Shown here piece by piece: positions 1-8,224 of a stretch of 64,000 bases of DNA (position 1 is the first letter of the stretch; each line of letters opens with the position of its first letter). A model generated the notes under the pieces. It was given only the letters and a program-made list of their open reading frames with translations, ran no database searches and was not told the origin of the DNA. This stretch comes from JAKJGA01 sp029554345. Its GTDB lineage: Bacteria; Spirochaetota; UBA4802; JAFGJZ01. A program made the translations under genes and the position numbers. The DNA lies in contig DAOPBR010000003.1 of assembly GCA_035395685.1 (NCBI GenBank), positions 45,239 to 109,238 on the forward strand, read 5' to 3'.

Positions 1-422
1 ATTCAAAATCTGAGAAACTGACTGAAGACAAATCGGATAAAGTAAGTGAATCTGATCCGAGAATGATTATATTTGTATTAATCACGGTTTTGATTATTGT
101 TTTTGCCGGAATGATATACTTTAGAAACAGAAAAATTGTCAGAACTGATTCTGTTAAAGTTAAAATTGAAAATAAATCAAAAGTATCAGTTGATAATGAA
201 AAATCTGATTCAGTGATAAGCGATCTAAAAAAAATATCTTCTGGAAATGCAGACATTCAGGAGACATTAAAAATTCTTTATTATGTTCTGAATAATTTAA
301 GTATTAGGGGAATTGAGATAAAAACTGAAAAAGAATATCTCGACAGTGTGCGTTTCGGCGGTGTTAAACCTGAAACAGAAATGCTGAAAACTATAGCTGA
401 GAAGTTTCTCAAACTTGTTTAG
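1..422 (+). CDS. C-terminal part of a single-pass membrane protein of unknown function
   Basis: The frame is open from the left edge of the window, so the 5' end is missing. A charged Ser/Lys/Asp-rich stretch precedes one strongly hydrophobic segment (about residues 21-36 of the visible part), followed by a basic stop-transfer sequence (RNRK) and a soluble Lys/Glu-rich tail of about 100 residues. The ATG at position 63 starts directly at the membrane segment and is probably internal. I do not recognise the family. It converges on the next gene with a 26-bp gap and no obvious terminator. Confidence 0.6.
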   Translation, partial: SKSEKLTEDKSDKVSESDPRMIIFVLITVLIIVFAGMIYFRNRKIVRTDSVKVKIENKSKVSVDNEKSDSVISDLKKISSGNADIQETLKILYYVLNNLSIRGIEIKTEKEYLDSVRFGGVKPETEMLKTIAEKFLKLV

Positions 423-448
423 GGCAGTATTTCTGCAGGATTAATATT

Positions 449-1819
449 TTATTCTCCGATGAAATCTATTTGCGTTTTCATTCCTGAGAGGTATTCGGAA
501 TCGGGATAAAGTATTTCCATTGTTTTTAGGGATTTTTCGGCACCTTTTTTGTCGGGAATCAATGCATGGCATTGAAAAATATAAAAGAGAATATTGTCGC
601 CGGTTGTTCCTATTGAAGCAGATTCTTTTAGATTTATTTTTTTAAATGTTTCGTATGCTTCTTTGTAAAATTTTTTTGAATAGAGTTCAAGGCCTTTGTG
701 GTAATTTTGAGCGGATTCGCCCTGAGAAGAAAATTTCTCTTCGATAGCTTTAAGTGAACTTGAAATAGTGATTTTATTTTTTTCACGTTCTTTTAAGTTT
801 TCGGATGAAAGTCTGATGTAGGTTTTTACTGCCGTATAATAAACCGAAGACGGATATTTTTGAAGAAAGGCTTCTCCTTCAAGAATCACTTCGGAATATT
901 TGTTGAGACCGTTCAGTGCTGCAATTATATAATAATTTATAAGTTCGGAGCTTTCCATTATGTAGCCTTCGGGAATTACCGGCGGATTATTCCTGTATTT
1001 TACGGAAATTTCATAAAGCATTGTATATTTCATTGAAGAAACATAGGTTGTTGTGAGCTTCATGAAATTATTCCATGTCATGGGCTGATTTGCATTTTTT
1101 GAAATTATTTCTTCTCTTGTTTTGTCATAATCTGACATGCGTTTTTCGAGATCTTTTAGCGCATTCTTGAACACTTGATAATCCGGATTACTCTCAAGCA
1201 GTTTTTTAAAAAGTTCAGCGGCTTCTGAGTGTTTTCCGCGGTCTTTCATATCAAGAGCATTGCCGAAAAGTTTTGCTGAATTGATTGATATTTTGACAGG
1301 ACTTGATGATTTCATTTGTGTAATATCAATTGAAGGATATATTTCTTTTAGAGAAGCGGCTGTTGAGAGTGTAAAGTTATTAACAAGTTCACCGATATTA
1401 TCGGTTGTTCCCGAAACGGCACCGGCTTTTAAAATTAAGCCCTTTTCGGTATCGATTATTTTATAAGTAACGGTACATTTGCTGTCTGAAACAAGATATG
1501 TGCCGTCTATAATAGTTTTTGCGCCTAACAGTTTTCCGATTTTAGGGGCTGTTGTTTCATCGACAATTCCCGTCATTGATAGTTCTGTTTCATTTAAAAG
1601 TTTTTCAAGTGAATTTCTTTCAATGAGAGAAATTCCTTTAATCCGGAAAAGTTCGGCATATGAAAATTCCGTAAGAGCTTTACCTATGTAATTGTTGTCA
1701 GAAGATTTTCCGGAAGATTCTTCCAGATTTGAAAAGTATAATAATGATACAGTTATATTTTCATTTTGTGAAAAAAGTGATGAACAAATTATCAAAAACA
1801 GTACAGATAGTATTTTCAT
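449..1819 (-). CDS. Exported CsgG/FlgO-like protein with TPR-like C-terminal half
   Basis: The 456-residue protein starts with a signal peptide (MKILSVLFLIICSSLFSQ). Residues about 22-160 resemble the CsgG/LpoB/FlgO-type fold: a short beta strand with a YFSNLEE-like segment, the LIERNSLEKLL helix, then KIGKLLGAKTIIDGTY, which is the pattern in this superfamily of a helix leading into a glycine and strand. The rest is helical, with TPR-like segments such as AAELFKKLLESNPDY and AYETFKKINLKESA. It is probably an envelope-associated scaffold; the exact role is unknown. It is transcribed away from the DUF6159-like gene upstream of it in the same direction. The family call is from motif shape only. 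Confidence 0.65.
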   Translation of the reverse strand: MKILSVLFLIICSSLFSQNENITVSLLYFSNLEESSGKSSDNNYIGKALTEFSYAELFRIKGISLIERNSLEKLLNETELSMTGIVDETTAPKIGKLLGAKTIIDGTYLVSDSKCTVTYKIIDTEKGLILKAGAVSGTTDNIGELVNNFTLSTAASLKEIYPSIDITQMKSSSPVKISINSAKLFGNALDMKDRGKHSEAAELFKKLLESNPDYQVFKNALKDLEKRMSDYDKTREEIISKNANQPMTWNNFMKLTTTYVSSMKYTMLYEISVKYRNNPPVIPEGYIMESSELINYYIIAALNGLNKYSEVILEGEAFLQKYPSSVYYTAVKTYIRLSSENLKEREKNKITISSSLKAIEEKFSSQGESAQNYHKGLELYSKKFYKEAYETFKKINLKESASIGTTGDNILFYIFQCHALIPDKKGAEKSLKTMEILYPDSEYLSGMKTQIDFIGE

Positions 1820-1962
1820 GCTTGAAGCCTCTTTTCAGCAAATTAATCTTTGAGAAAAATGTCAAATATGAAAAGAAATGATGCATTGATTTATAGTTTT
1901 TAACCCAAAAATAATAAAGTTTTAGATAAAGAGAGAGCTTATAAGCCCTCTCTTTATCGGAT

Positions 1963-2772
1963 TTAGTCGGCAAGAACTGCGGCAAGCGGTTTCGGAGCAA
2001 GCGAAATCTCGGAAGAATTTGCTTCAGAGCAATTTTTTGCCCACACGTAAAAGCAGGTAAAATATGTAATTTTAAGATATCCTGAAAGACCCCAGAATAT
2101 GTTCAGCATCAGGAAGAAAGAAATTCCGCCGAGAATAACACTGAATCCTGAGAGAAAATAAAAAGAACCGAAAGCCAGTGCAGTAAAAATGATGTTCATT
2201 ACCCATGTCGCAAGTCCCATACCGATAACACCGATTCCAACCTGAGTCGGATCTTTTTTCATAAAGTTTTTAGAGCTTGAGAAAGCTTTAAAAAATCCAA
2301 GTTCTTCTATCACCATTGCAGGCATGACAAAATATGTGGCAGTTGTCCATATTGCGTGAACAATGTTCAATATTATTCTTCCGACGAAGTCATCACGTTC
2401 TTCCGCATAAGTTGCCAAAAGATCAATAAATGCTGAAATTGAAGCGAATATCAAAATTCCTGAAAAAGATTTAGATGTTTTGGAAACTGCTTTTTTGAAA
2501 TCAGGTTTACCATTAGTTACAAGATCGTAAATAAGACAGGCTGTTATGCCGTTGTTGAAGTAATCATTGAAATAAAGGATGATTAATCCGATTAGTAAAA
2601 TAACATAAAGCAGTGTTGCATTTGAAACAAAATACATCCCGACTGTCAGAGCAATACTGAAAAAGACTCCGATAATAACATTTAAAAAAAGCGGTTTTAA
2701 AAGAATCTTGTTGTTTTTTATCATTCCTAAAACCTGAAACATGAACTTGAATACTCTTAAGTATTTTTCCAT
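1963..2772 (-). CDS. Polytopic membrane protein, DUF6159-like
   Basis: The 269-residue protein has about six hydrophobic segments: residues about 25-50, 53-68, 98-115, 135-155, 178-203 and 205-232. The N-terminus MEKYLRVFKFMFQVLGMIKN and the central VIEELGFFKAFSSSKNFMKKD resemble the uncharacterised DUF6159 family of integral membrane proteins. A good Shine-Dalgarno (AAGGAG) precedes the ATG. No enzymatic motif is visible. It is the first gene leftwards of a long gene-poor region shared with the divergent ilvB operon. Function unknown; the family assignment is tentative. Confidence 0.65.
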   Translation of the reverse strand: MEKYLRVFKFMFQVLGMIKNNKILLKPLFLNVIIGVFFSIALTVGMYFVSNATLLYVILLIGLIILYFNDYFNNGITACLIYDLVTNGKPDFKKAVSKTSKSFSGILIFASISAFIDLLATYAEERDDFVGRIILNIVHAIWTTATYFVMPAMVIEELGFFKAFSSSKNFMKKDPTQVGIGVIGMGLATWVMNIIFTALAFGSFYFLSGFSVILGGISFFLMLNIFWGLSGYLKITYFTCFYVWAKNCSEANSSEISLAPKPLAAVLAD

Positions 2773-3222
2773 AAGAACTCCTTAATAAATTGTTTGTAAT
2801 TTTAATTCTGTTTTACTTTGTTTCATATAAATACAAAGATTTGCTCTATTATTAAATTATTTAGACTCCCCCCTCTCTCGGTAAAACCGAAATTTAATGA
2901 TTAATCAATGTCATTTATTTCTGTAATCTGTAAGAACAATAATATGTATAGTTCTCTTGACTGTTACATTTTAAATAAAATCATTTATAGCGCAAGAACT
3001 TTTTAAATTATGCTCTATCCCTTCAATTTTTTTTAATTTATAACCGGTTATAAATGGGCAATGTTTTTCGGCTAGCTTCTATATGTTTTAAACAATTATC
3101 TGACTGCAAAATGTTACCTTGGCAAAAAAATATTGAGTTGAAGTGTTTTGATTATATAATTATAATTTTCAGTAAAGATTATTTATTCTTGACACAATAA
3201 TTCCAGCGACATTTTTTTAAAT
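2773..3222. other. Long intergenic region between divergent genes
   Basis: About 450 bp of very AT-rich DNA without a credible gene on either strand. It holds a small inverted repeat (TCGGT-aaa-ACCGA near 2878-2890), a 10-bp palindrome TGATTAATCA (2898-2907) and the 20-bp palindrome described separately. The right end carries the ilvB promoter. No riboswitch, T-box or leader peptide was recognised here. Confidence 0.5.
3036..3055. promoter_or_regulatory. 20-bp perfect palindrome, operator-like
   Basis: A spacer-free perfect inverted repeat centred on ACCGGT, with arms ATTTATAACC and GGTTATAAAT. A 20-bp perfect dyad is unlikely by chance and has the size and symmetry of a dimeric repressor site; a central CCGG is found in some LacI-family operators. 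It lies about 170 bp upstream of the ilvB promoter and about 265 bp from the divergent membrane gene, so which gene it serves is not clear. Confidence 0.5.
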
Positions 3223-3250
3223 TTGCCAAAATTACTTTTGTTGCTATAAT
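3223..3250 (+). promoter_or_regulatory. Sigma70-type promoter of the ilvBN operon
   Basis: TTGCCA (3223-3228) is followed after 16 bp by a perfect TATAAT (3245-3250). Transcription would start near 3257, giving a leader of about 29 nt, too short for an attenuator. A second TTGACA lies at 3189-3194 but has no matching -10 box. Confidence 0.65.
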
Positions 3251-3285
3251 CATTGTATTTAAAACTGAGTTGTGGAGAGTTATTA

Positions 3286-4959
3286 ATGAAGGGTGCGAAA
3301 ATTCTCATTGAATGTCTTGTTAAGGAAAACGTTGAGGTTATGTTCGGGTATCCCGGCGGGGTCGTAATACCTATTTTTCATGAGCTGTTCAATGCGCCTT
3401 TGAAATTCGTACTAACACGGCATGAGCAGGGTGCTGCGCACATGGCGGACGGATATGCCAGAGCCACAGGAAAACCGGGGGTACTTCTTGTTACAAGCGG
3501 ACCTGGAGCGACAAATATAATAACTGGGCTTGCAACTGCATATATGGATTCTGTTCCGATGGTAGCAATTACCGGGCAGGTTTCGACTGAAATGATCGGA
3601 AATGATGCTTTTCAGGAAGCCGATGTTACAGGTATAACTCGTCCTATTACCAAGCATAATTATCTTGTTCAGGATATTAAAGATCTTCCTCGTATAGTTA
3701 AGGAAGCTTTCTATATTGCTACTACAGGAAGACCAGGGCCCGTTCTTATTGATATTCCTGTAAATATTTCAAATGCTGAAGGCGATTTCGTATATCCGGA
3801 TTCCGTAGATATCCGTGGTTATAAGCCCAATTATAAAGGGCATCCTGTTCAGATAGAAAAAGCATGTCAGCTTATAGAACATGCGAAGAAGCCTGTCGTT
3901 TATGCGGGCGGAGGAGTGATTTTATCAAATGCTTCTGATGAACTCCGTGAATTTGTTAATAAAACAGGTATTCCTGTAACAACAACTCTTCTTGGTTTGG
4001 GGGCATACCCTGAAACGGATTCTCTTTCGCTTCAGATGCTCGGTATGCATGGTACTTATTATGCGAATAAGGCTGTTCATGATTCGGATCTTCTGATTGC
4101 AATCGGTGCGCGCTTTGATGACCGTGTAACAGGAAAAATTTCAGAGTTCATTCCGCACGCCAAGGTAATACATATTGATATTGATCCGGCAAGCGTTTCG
4201 AAAAACATTATCGTTGATGTTCCGATTGTCGGTGACTGCAAAAATGTTTTGGCAGAGATAAACGCTAAGGTTAAAAAGCCTTCGATTCAGCCGTGGATAG
4301 ATCATATAGAATCTTTCAAAAAGTCTCATCCGCTTCAATATTCCAACAGTTCGGATGTAATAAAGCCGCAATTTGTCATAGAGAAGCTTTATGAACTTAC
4401 TGAAGGAAAGGCTGTAATTACGACAGAGGTAGGACAGAATCAGATGTGGGCTGCTCAGTTTTATAAATACACTGAACCCAGAACATTTATTTCTTCAGGC
4501 GGATTGGGAACAATGGGATATGGTCTGCCTGCCGCTATCGGCGCTCAGTTCGGAATGCCTGAAAAAAGAGTAATTGATATCGCGGGAGACGGTTCAATTC
4601 AAATGAATATTCAGGAGCTTATTGTTGCAGTTCAGTACAGGCTTCCGGTTATTATTGCGATTTTAAATAATGGTTTTCTCGGAATGGTGCGCCAGTGGCA
4701 GCAGCATTTCTATGACAAGCGCTATTCGCATACATGTATAAAATGCGCACCTGATTTCGTCAAACTTGCCGAAGCATACGGCGCAGAAGGAATAAGAATT
4801 GATTCTCCTGATAAGGTTGAAGCTGCCATCAATAAGGCATTATCAATAACTGACAGACCGATCATTCTTGATTTTCTCGTTGATCCTGAAGAAAATGTGT
4901 ATCCTTTTATGCCTGCGGGCAAAACAATCAATGAAACAATCATGAGGGAATTAGCATGA
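3286..4959 (+). CDS. ilvB: Acetolactate synthase large subunit
   Basis: Condenses two pyruvates, or pyruvate and 2-oxobutyrate, in the first common step of valine, leucine and isoleucine synthesis, using thiamine diphosphate, Mg and FAD. The 557-residue protein has the catalytic glutamate motif RHEQGAAHMADGYAR, SGPGATN, the FAD-region RFDDRVTGK and the ThDP/Mg motif GDGSIQMNIQE...NNGFLGMVRQWQ. Start: a TTG 33 bases earlier extends the frame, but the ATG at 3286 has a GGAGAG Shine-Dalgarno about 7 nt upstream and matches the usual family N-terminus. Its stop overlaps ilvN by 4 bases (ATGA), so the two are translationally coupled. A second large subunit is encoded at 35.8-37.4 kb. Confidence 0.95.
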   Translation: MKGAKILIECLVKENVEVMFGYPGGVVIPIFHELFNAPLKFVLTRHEQGAAHMADGYARATGKPGVLLVTSGPGATNIITGLATAYMDSVPMVAITGQVSTEMIGNDAFQEADVTGITRPITKHNYLVQDIKDLPRIVKEAFYIATTGRPGPVLIDIPVNISNAEGDFVYPDSVDIRGYKPNYKGHPVQIEKACQLIEHAKKPVVYAGGGVILSNASDELREFVNKTGIPVTTTLLGLGAYPETDSLSLQMLGMHGTYYANKAVHDSDLLIAIGARFDDRVTGKISEFIPHAKVIHIDIDPASVSKNIIVDVPIVGDCKNVLAEINAKVKKPSIQPWIDHIESFKKSHPLQYSNSSDVIKPQFVIEKLYELTEGKAVITTEVGQNQMWAAQFYKYTEPRTFISSGGLGTMGYGLPAAIGAQFGMPEKRVIDIAGDGSIQMNIQELIVAVQYRLPVIIAILNNGFLGMVRQWQQHFYDKRYSHTCIKCAPDFVKLAEAYGAEGIRIDSPDKVEAAINKALSITDRPIILDFLVDPEENVYPFMPAGKTINETIMRELA

Positions 4960-5432
4960 GTCAGCACGTCCTATCGGTAAAAGTTGAAAATCAGTCGGGT
5001 GTTCTCGCGCGCGTGGTTAATCTTTTTTCTGCACGCGGATATAATATCGATTCGCTCTCTGTCAGCAAAACTGAGGATGACGACATATCATGCATAACAG
5101 TTGTTGTTAACGGTGATGACCGGGTTATTGAGCAGGTAAAAAAACAGCTGAATAAACTGATTGATATAATAAAAGTTACAGATCAGCCTAAGGAATATTC
5201 GTTTCAGCGTGAAATCGTAATGCTGAAGCTTCAGCTTTCATCATCAAAACGTATTGAAATATTTCAGATAGCCCAGACTTTCAAGGCATCGATACTTGAT
5301 ATTACCCAGAAGTCCATTACACTTGAATATCTCGGCTCACCTGAACAGCTTGATATTTTCATAGAAATTCTTAGACCTTATGGAATAAAAGAGCTGAACC
5401 GCAGCGGAAGAATTTCTTTTCCCAAAGACTGA
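4956..5432 (+). CDS. ilvN: Acetolactate synthase regulatory (small) subunit
   Basis: The 158-residue protein has an N-terminal ACT domain (HVLSVKVENQSGVLARVVNLFSARGYNIDSL, residues 3-33), the site that senses valine in characterised homologues, and a second ACT-like C-terminal domain (about 80-158) with RSGRISF near the end. This is the usual IlvH/IlvN length. It activates IlvB and gives it feedback inhibition. It overlaps ilvB by 4 bases and touches the next gene by 1 base (TGATG). Confidence 0.95.
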   Translation: MSQHVLSVKVENQSGVLARVVNLFSARGYNIDSLSVSKTEDDDISCITVVVNGDDRVIEQVKKQLNKLIDIIKVTDQPKEYSFQREIVMLKLQLSSSKRIEIFQIAQTFKASILDITQKSITLEYLGSPEQLDIFIEILRPYGIKELNRSGRISFPKD

Positions 5433-6085
5433 TGGAAAAGACTCTCGGAATTGATAATGAACTGATTTTATATATCCGCGGATTTTCAAAAGAAAGTCCG
5501 CATCTCAAAAAAATCCGTAACGATAATATTTCTCATCCGCAGACGAAAATGTTTATTACGCCTGAACAGGTGTCTTTTATTACTTTTTTGATAAGGTCGA
5601 AAAAACCTTCATTGATAATTGAAATCGGAACATTTCTGGGTTACAGTGCGGTCGCAATGGCAGATGCGATGCCTGAAAACTGCCGTATCATCACTATTGA
5701 AAAAAATGAAACTAATGCGGAGACTGCAAAATCATATTTTGCGGATTATGGATATTCGGACAAAGTGAATCTTTTGTGCGGAAAAGCATCCGATGTTCTC
5801 AACGATTTGAGTAAAGATTATTTGTCAGAGGCCGGAATCATTTTTATTGATGCCGACAAAAAAGGTTATATAGATTATTACGAAAAATCCATCAAGCTTC
5901 TTGAAAAGGGCGGAATAATTATTGCTGATAATGTTTTATTCTACGGCAATGTCGCCGATGAATCTGACAAGTCTCAGACAACCGAAGCGATACGGAACTT
6001 CAACAATCATGTATTTTCCGATGAACGCGTAAATGCATGTATTGTTCCGATCGGCGACGGACTTCTTCTTGCAGAAAAAAAATAA
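5432..6085 (+). CDS. SAM-dependent O-methyltransferase (PF01596 family, TrmR-like)
   Basis: 217-residue class I methyltransferase. The SAM-binding motif I is IIEIGTFLGYSAVAMADAMP (about residues 66-85); the acidic loop is ITIEKNE and the metal-binding aspartates appear in IFIDADKKGYIDYYE and IIADNVLFYGNV. This is the pattern of the catechol/caffeoyl-CoA O-methyltransferase family, whose bacterial member YrrM/TrmR methylates 5-hydroxyuridine at the tRNA wobble position. Substrate cannot be decided from sequence. It is the third gene of the ilv operon, coupled to ilvN by a TGATG junction, though a link to branched-chain synthesis is not obvious. Confidence 0.85.
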   Translation: MEKTLGIDNELILYIRGFSKESPHLKKIRNDNISHPQTKMFITPEQVSFITFLIRSKKPSLIIEIGTFLGYSAVAMADAMPENCRIITIEKNETNAETAKSYFADYGYSDKVNLLCGKASDVLNDLSKDYLSEAGIIFIDADKKGYIDYYEKSIKLLEKGGIIIADNVLFYGNVADESDKSQTTEAIRNFNNHVFSDERVNACIVPIGDGLLLAEKK

Positions 6086-6258
6086 GATTTACATTGTTTC
6101 TTTTTTTATGCTTGATCAATAGTACTTGGAATAATTTTTATCCGTTGCAGCTTCATAAATTGTTGATATGCTTATTTTAGATTCTGGAAGTTATAAAAAA
6201 TAATCCAGCCGAATAATAAACTATTTTAAGACCGTAGATTAAAATTATAGAGGAAAAC

Positions 6259-7758
6259 ATGATTAAATTTATTAATATTAATAAAGCTTTTACCGGTCAG
6301 GTTCTTTTTGAGGACATGAGTTTGAGCGTTAATCAAGGAGAAAAGCTCGGGCTTGTCGGAAGGAACGGACATGGAAAATCCACTTTATTTCAGATGATTC
6401 TCGGCAATGTTGAAGCCGACTCCGGAACGATTTCCATTCCAAAAGGATATAAAATCGGTCATCTCGAACAGCATTTAAAATTCACTAAACTTACTGTATT
6501 GGAAGAATGTTCGCTTGGACTTCCTGCCGGAGAAGAGTATGAGACTTGGCAGGTTGAAAGAGTTTTATCGGGGCTTGGTTTTTCAGAAGAAGACATGCAG
6601 AGATCTCCGCATGATTTTTCGGGCGGATATCAAATCAGAATGAATCTTGCAAAGCTTCTAGTTTCTAATCCTGATATGCTTCTTCTTGATGAGCCGACAA
6701 ACTATCTCGACATTGTAGCGATCCGCTGGCTTGAAGAATTTCTCAATGAATGGCCGGGAGAGTTTATGCTCATTACGCATGACAGAAGTTTTATGGACAG
6801 TGTTGTAACACATACAGCGGCGATCCACCGCAGAAAGGCCCGAAAAGTCGAGGGAGATACCGAAAAATTATATGCTCAGATTAATCAGGAAGAAGAGATA
6901 TATGAAAAAACGCGTTTGAATGAAGAGAAAAAACGCCGTCAGGAAGAAGTTTTTATCGCGCGCTTTAAGGCAAAGGCTAGTTTCGCAAGCAGGACTCAGT
7001 CAAGAGTAAAGAAGCTTGAAAAGCAGGGCGAAATGAAAGCACTCGAGTCGATTGAAGATTTGGAGCTGTATTTCAACAGCGCGAAATTTGAAGCAAGCCA
7101 GATGATGACAATAGAGAATCTCTCTTTTTCTTACGGAGAGAACGAACCGCGTCTAATCGAAGATCTTTCTTTTTCAATCGGAAAACGCGACAGAGTATGC
7201 ATCATCGGTAAAAACGGAAAAGGAAAATCAACGCTTCTTAAACTTCTGGCGGGTGAGCTTCGACCGGTTGATGGAAATGTTTCGAGACATCCATCGCTTC
7301 AGCAGGGATACTTCGGGCAGACGAACAAAATCGCGCTTAATGACAACAAAACCGTTACTGAAGAAATTAAAAGCGCCGACCGGCTTTGTACTGATGCGAA
7401 AGCCCGTGTAATTGCAGGCGGACTCATGTTTTCCGGTGATAATGCGCTCAAGAAAATCAAGGTGTTGTCAGGCGGAGAAAAAAGCCGTGTGCTTCTCGGT
7501 AAAATTCTGGTAATGCCTGCTCATATTCTTTTTCTTGATGAGCCGACAAATCATCTTGATATGCAGTCGTGCGATTCACTTATTGAAGCGATTGATAATT
7601 TTGACGGATCTGTAGTAATGGTAACTCATAATGAAATGCATATCAGAAGTGTTGCAACGAAACTTATTGTTTTTGATAACGGCTCAGTAACGGTATATTC
7701 CGGAACGTACGATGAGTTTCTTTCCGATGTCGGCTGGTCAGACGAAGATTATCGGTAA
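6259..7758 (+). CDS. ABC-F family ATPase (ribosome-associated)
   Basis: 499 residues with two ABC ATPase domains and no membrane segment. Domain 1: Walker A GRNGHGKST, signature FSGGYQIRMNLAKLL, Walker B LLLDEPTNYLD. Domain 2: Walker A GKNGKGKST, signature LSGGEKSRVLLGKIL, Walker B LFLDEPTNHLD. A charged linker of about 80 residues (TEKLYAQINQEEEIYEKTRLNEEKK, in two parts) joins them, as in translation factors EttA/Uup/YbiT. It is shorter than most members and has no long C-terminal coiled coil. Likely acts at the ribosomal E site to relieve stalling; a resistance role cannot be excluded. AGAGGAAAAC precedes the ATG. Confidence 0.9.
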   Translation: MIKFININKAFTGQVLFEDMSLSVNQGEKLGLVGRNGHGKSTLFQMILGNVEADSGTISIPKGYKIGHLEQHLKFTKLTVLEECSLGLPAGEEYETWQVERVLSGLGFSEEDMQRSPHDFSGGYQIRMNLAKLLVSNPDMLLLDEPTNYLDIVAIRWLEEFLNEWPGEFMLITHDRSFMDSVVTHTAAIHRRKARKVEGDTEKLYAQINQEEEIYEKTRLNEEKKRRQEEVFIARFKAKASFASRTQSRVKKLEKQGEMKALESIEDLELYFNSAKFEASQMMTIENLSFSYGENEPRLIEDLSFSIGKRDRVCIIGKNGKGKSTLLKLLAGELRPVDGNVSRHPSLQQGYFGQTNKIALNDNKTVTEEIKSADRLCTDAKARVIAGGLMFSGDNALKKIKVLSGGEKSRVLLGKILVMPAHILFLDEPTNHLDMQSCDSLIEAIDNFDGSVVMVTHNEMHIRSVATKLIVFDNGSVTVYSGTYDEFLSDVGWSDEDYR

Positions 7759-7765
7759 AAAAAGA

Positions 7766-7799
7766 TTGACAATATATGCACGATAGCGCATATGTGCAT
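7766..7799 (+). promoter_or_regulatory. arsR promoter with overlapping operator (site 1)
   Basis: TTGACA (7766-7771) is followed 17 bp later by CATATG (7789-7794). Between and over the -10 box lies an interrupted dyad ATGCAC-N12-GTGCAT (7776-7799) with a GCGCAT core. The same element (18 of 24 bases identical) precedes the ProC-like gene. Placement across the -10 region suits autorepression by ArsR. The predicted transcription start falls at the arsR ATG, so the message may be leaderless. Confidence 0.6.
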
Positions 7800-7801
7800 G
7801 T

Positions 7802-8146
7802 ATGAAGCAATGTTATGAAAAGTTCAAGGCTCTCGGAGAAGAAACCCGTTTCCGTATAGTGGCTGTGCTGGCAAAGAGCGGAAGAGAGCTTTGCGCATGT
7901 GATATTATTAATTCGCTTGGGAAAGCTCAGTATACAATTTCCAAAGCCATGTCCGTTCTTGTCGGTTCGGGTGTTGTTATCGAACGGCGTGAGGGTAAAA
8001 TGATGATGTATTCGATTAATAGCAAAGATATGCAGGTTAAGGCTTTGCTTCAGGCAGTTAAAATTGTATCAGATTCTCAATGCGGAGTAAAGGAAGATTA
8101 TGATAGATTAGCAGGCTGTCTATCATCCGGGGTGAAAGTTAAATGA
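7802..8146 (+). CDS. arsR: ArsR/SmtB-family transcriptional repressor
   Basis: 114-residue winged helix-turn-helix protein: FKALGEETRFRIVAVLA (helix 1-2), then ELCACDI with Cys31 and Cys33 in the alpha-3 position where ArsR (ELCVCDL) binds As(III)/Sb(III), then the recognition helix region KAQYTISKAMSVLVGSGVVIERREGKMMMYSI split over residues 41-71. Further cysteines are near the C-terminus (DSQCGV, LAGCLSS) and could be a third ligand. No Shine-Dalgarno precedes the ATG. It sits 43 bp after the ABC-F gene with its own promoter, and upstream of a ProC-like gene bearing the same operator. No arsenite pump or arsenate reductase is nearby, so the inducer is unknown. Confidence 0.85.
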   Translation: MKQCYEKFKALGEETRFRIVAVLAKSGRELCACDIINSLGKAQYTISKAMSVLVGSGVVIERREGKMMMYSINSKDMQVKALLQAVKIVSDSQCGVKEDYDRLAGCLSSGVKVK

Positions 8147-8170
8147 AAGGAATATTTTTTTAATTAAAAC

Positions 8171-8194
8171 ATGCACATGTGCGCATAAGTGCAA
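8171..8194 (+). promoter_or_regulatory. Operator-like dyad (site 2) before the ProC-like gene
   Basis: ATGCAC-N12-GTGCAA with the same GCGCATA core and spacing as the site over the arsR promoter. It ends 30 bp before the start codon of the reductase gene, just ahead of the ribosome-binding site. It implies that ArsR also controls the downstream gene, either from this site or by blocking read-through. Confidence 0.55.
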
Positions 8195-8224
8195 ATATAA
8201 AATGCAACAATAAAGGAGGTTGCC

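Noticed and set aside
3189..3212. TTGACA at 3189 as the ilvB -35 box
   Set aside because: No acceptable -10 at 16-18 bp; the downstream TTGCCA/TATAAT pair is better.
3253..3285. Eleven-codon N-terminal extension of IlvB from TTG at 3253
   Set aside because: It lies between the predicted -10 and the Shine-Dalgarno, and the family begins at the ATG at 3286.
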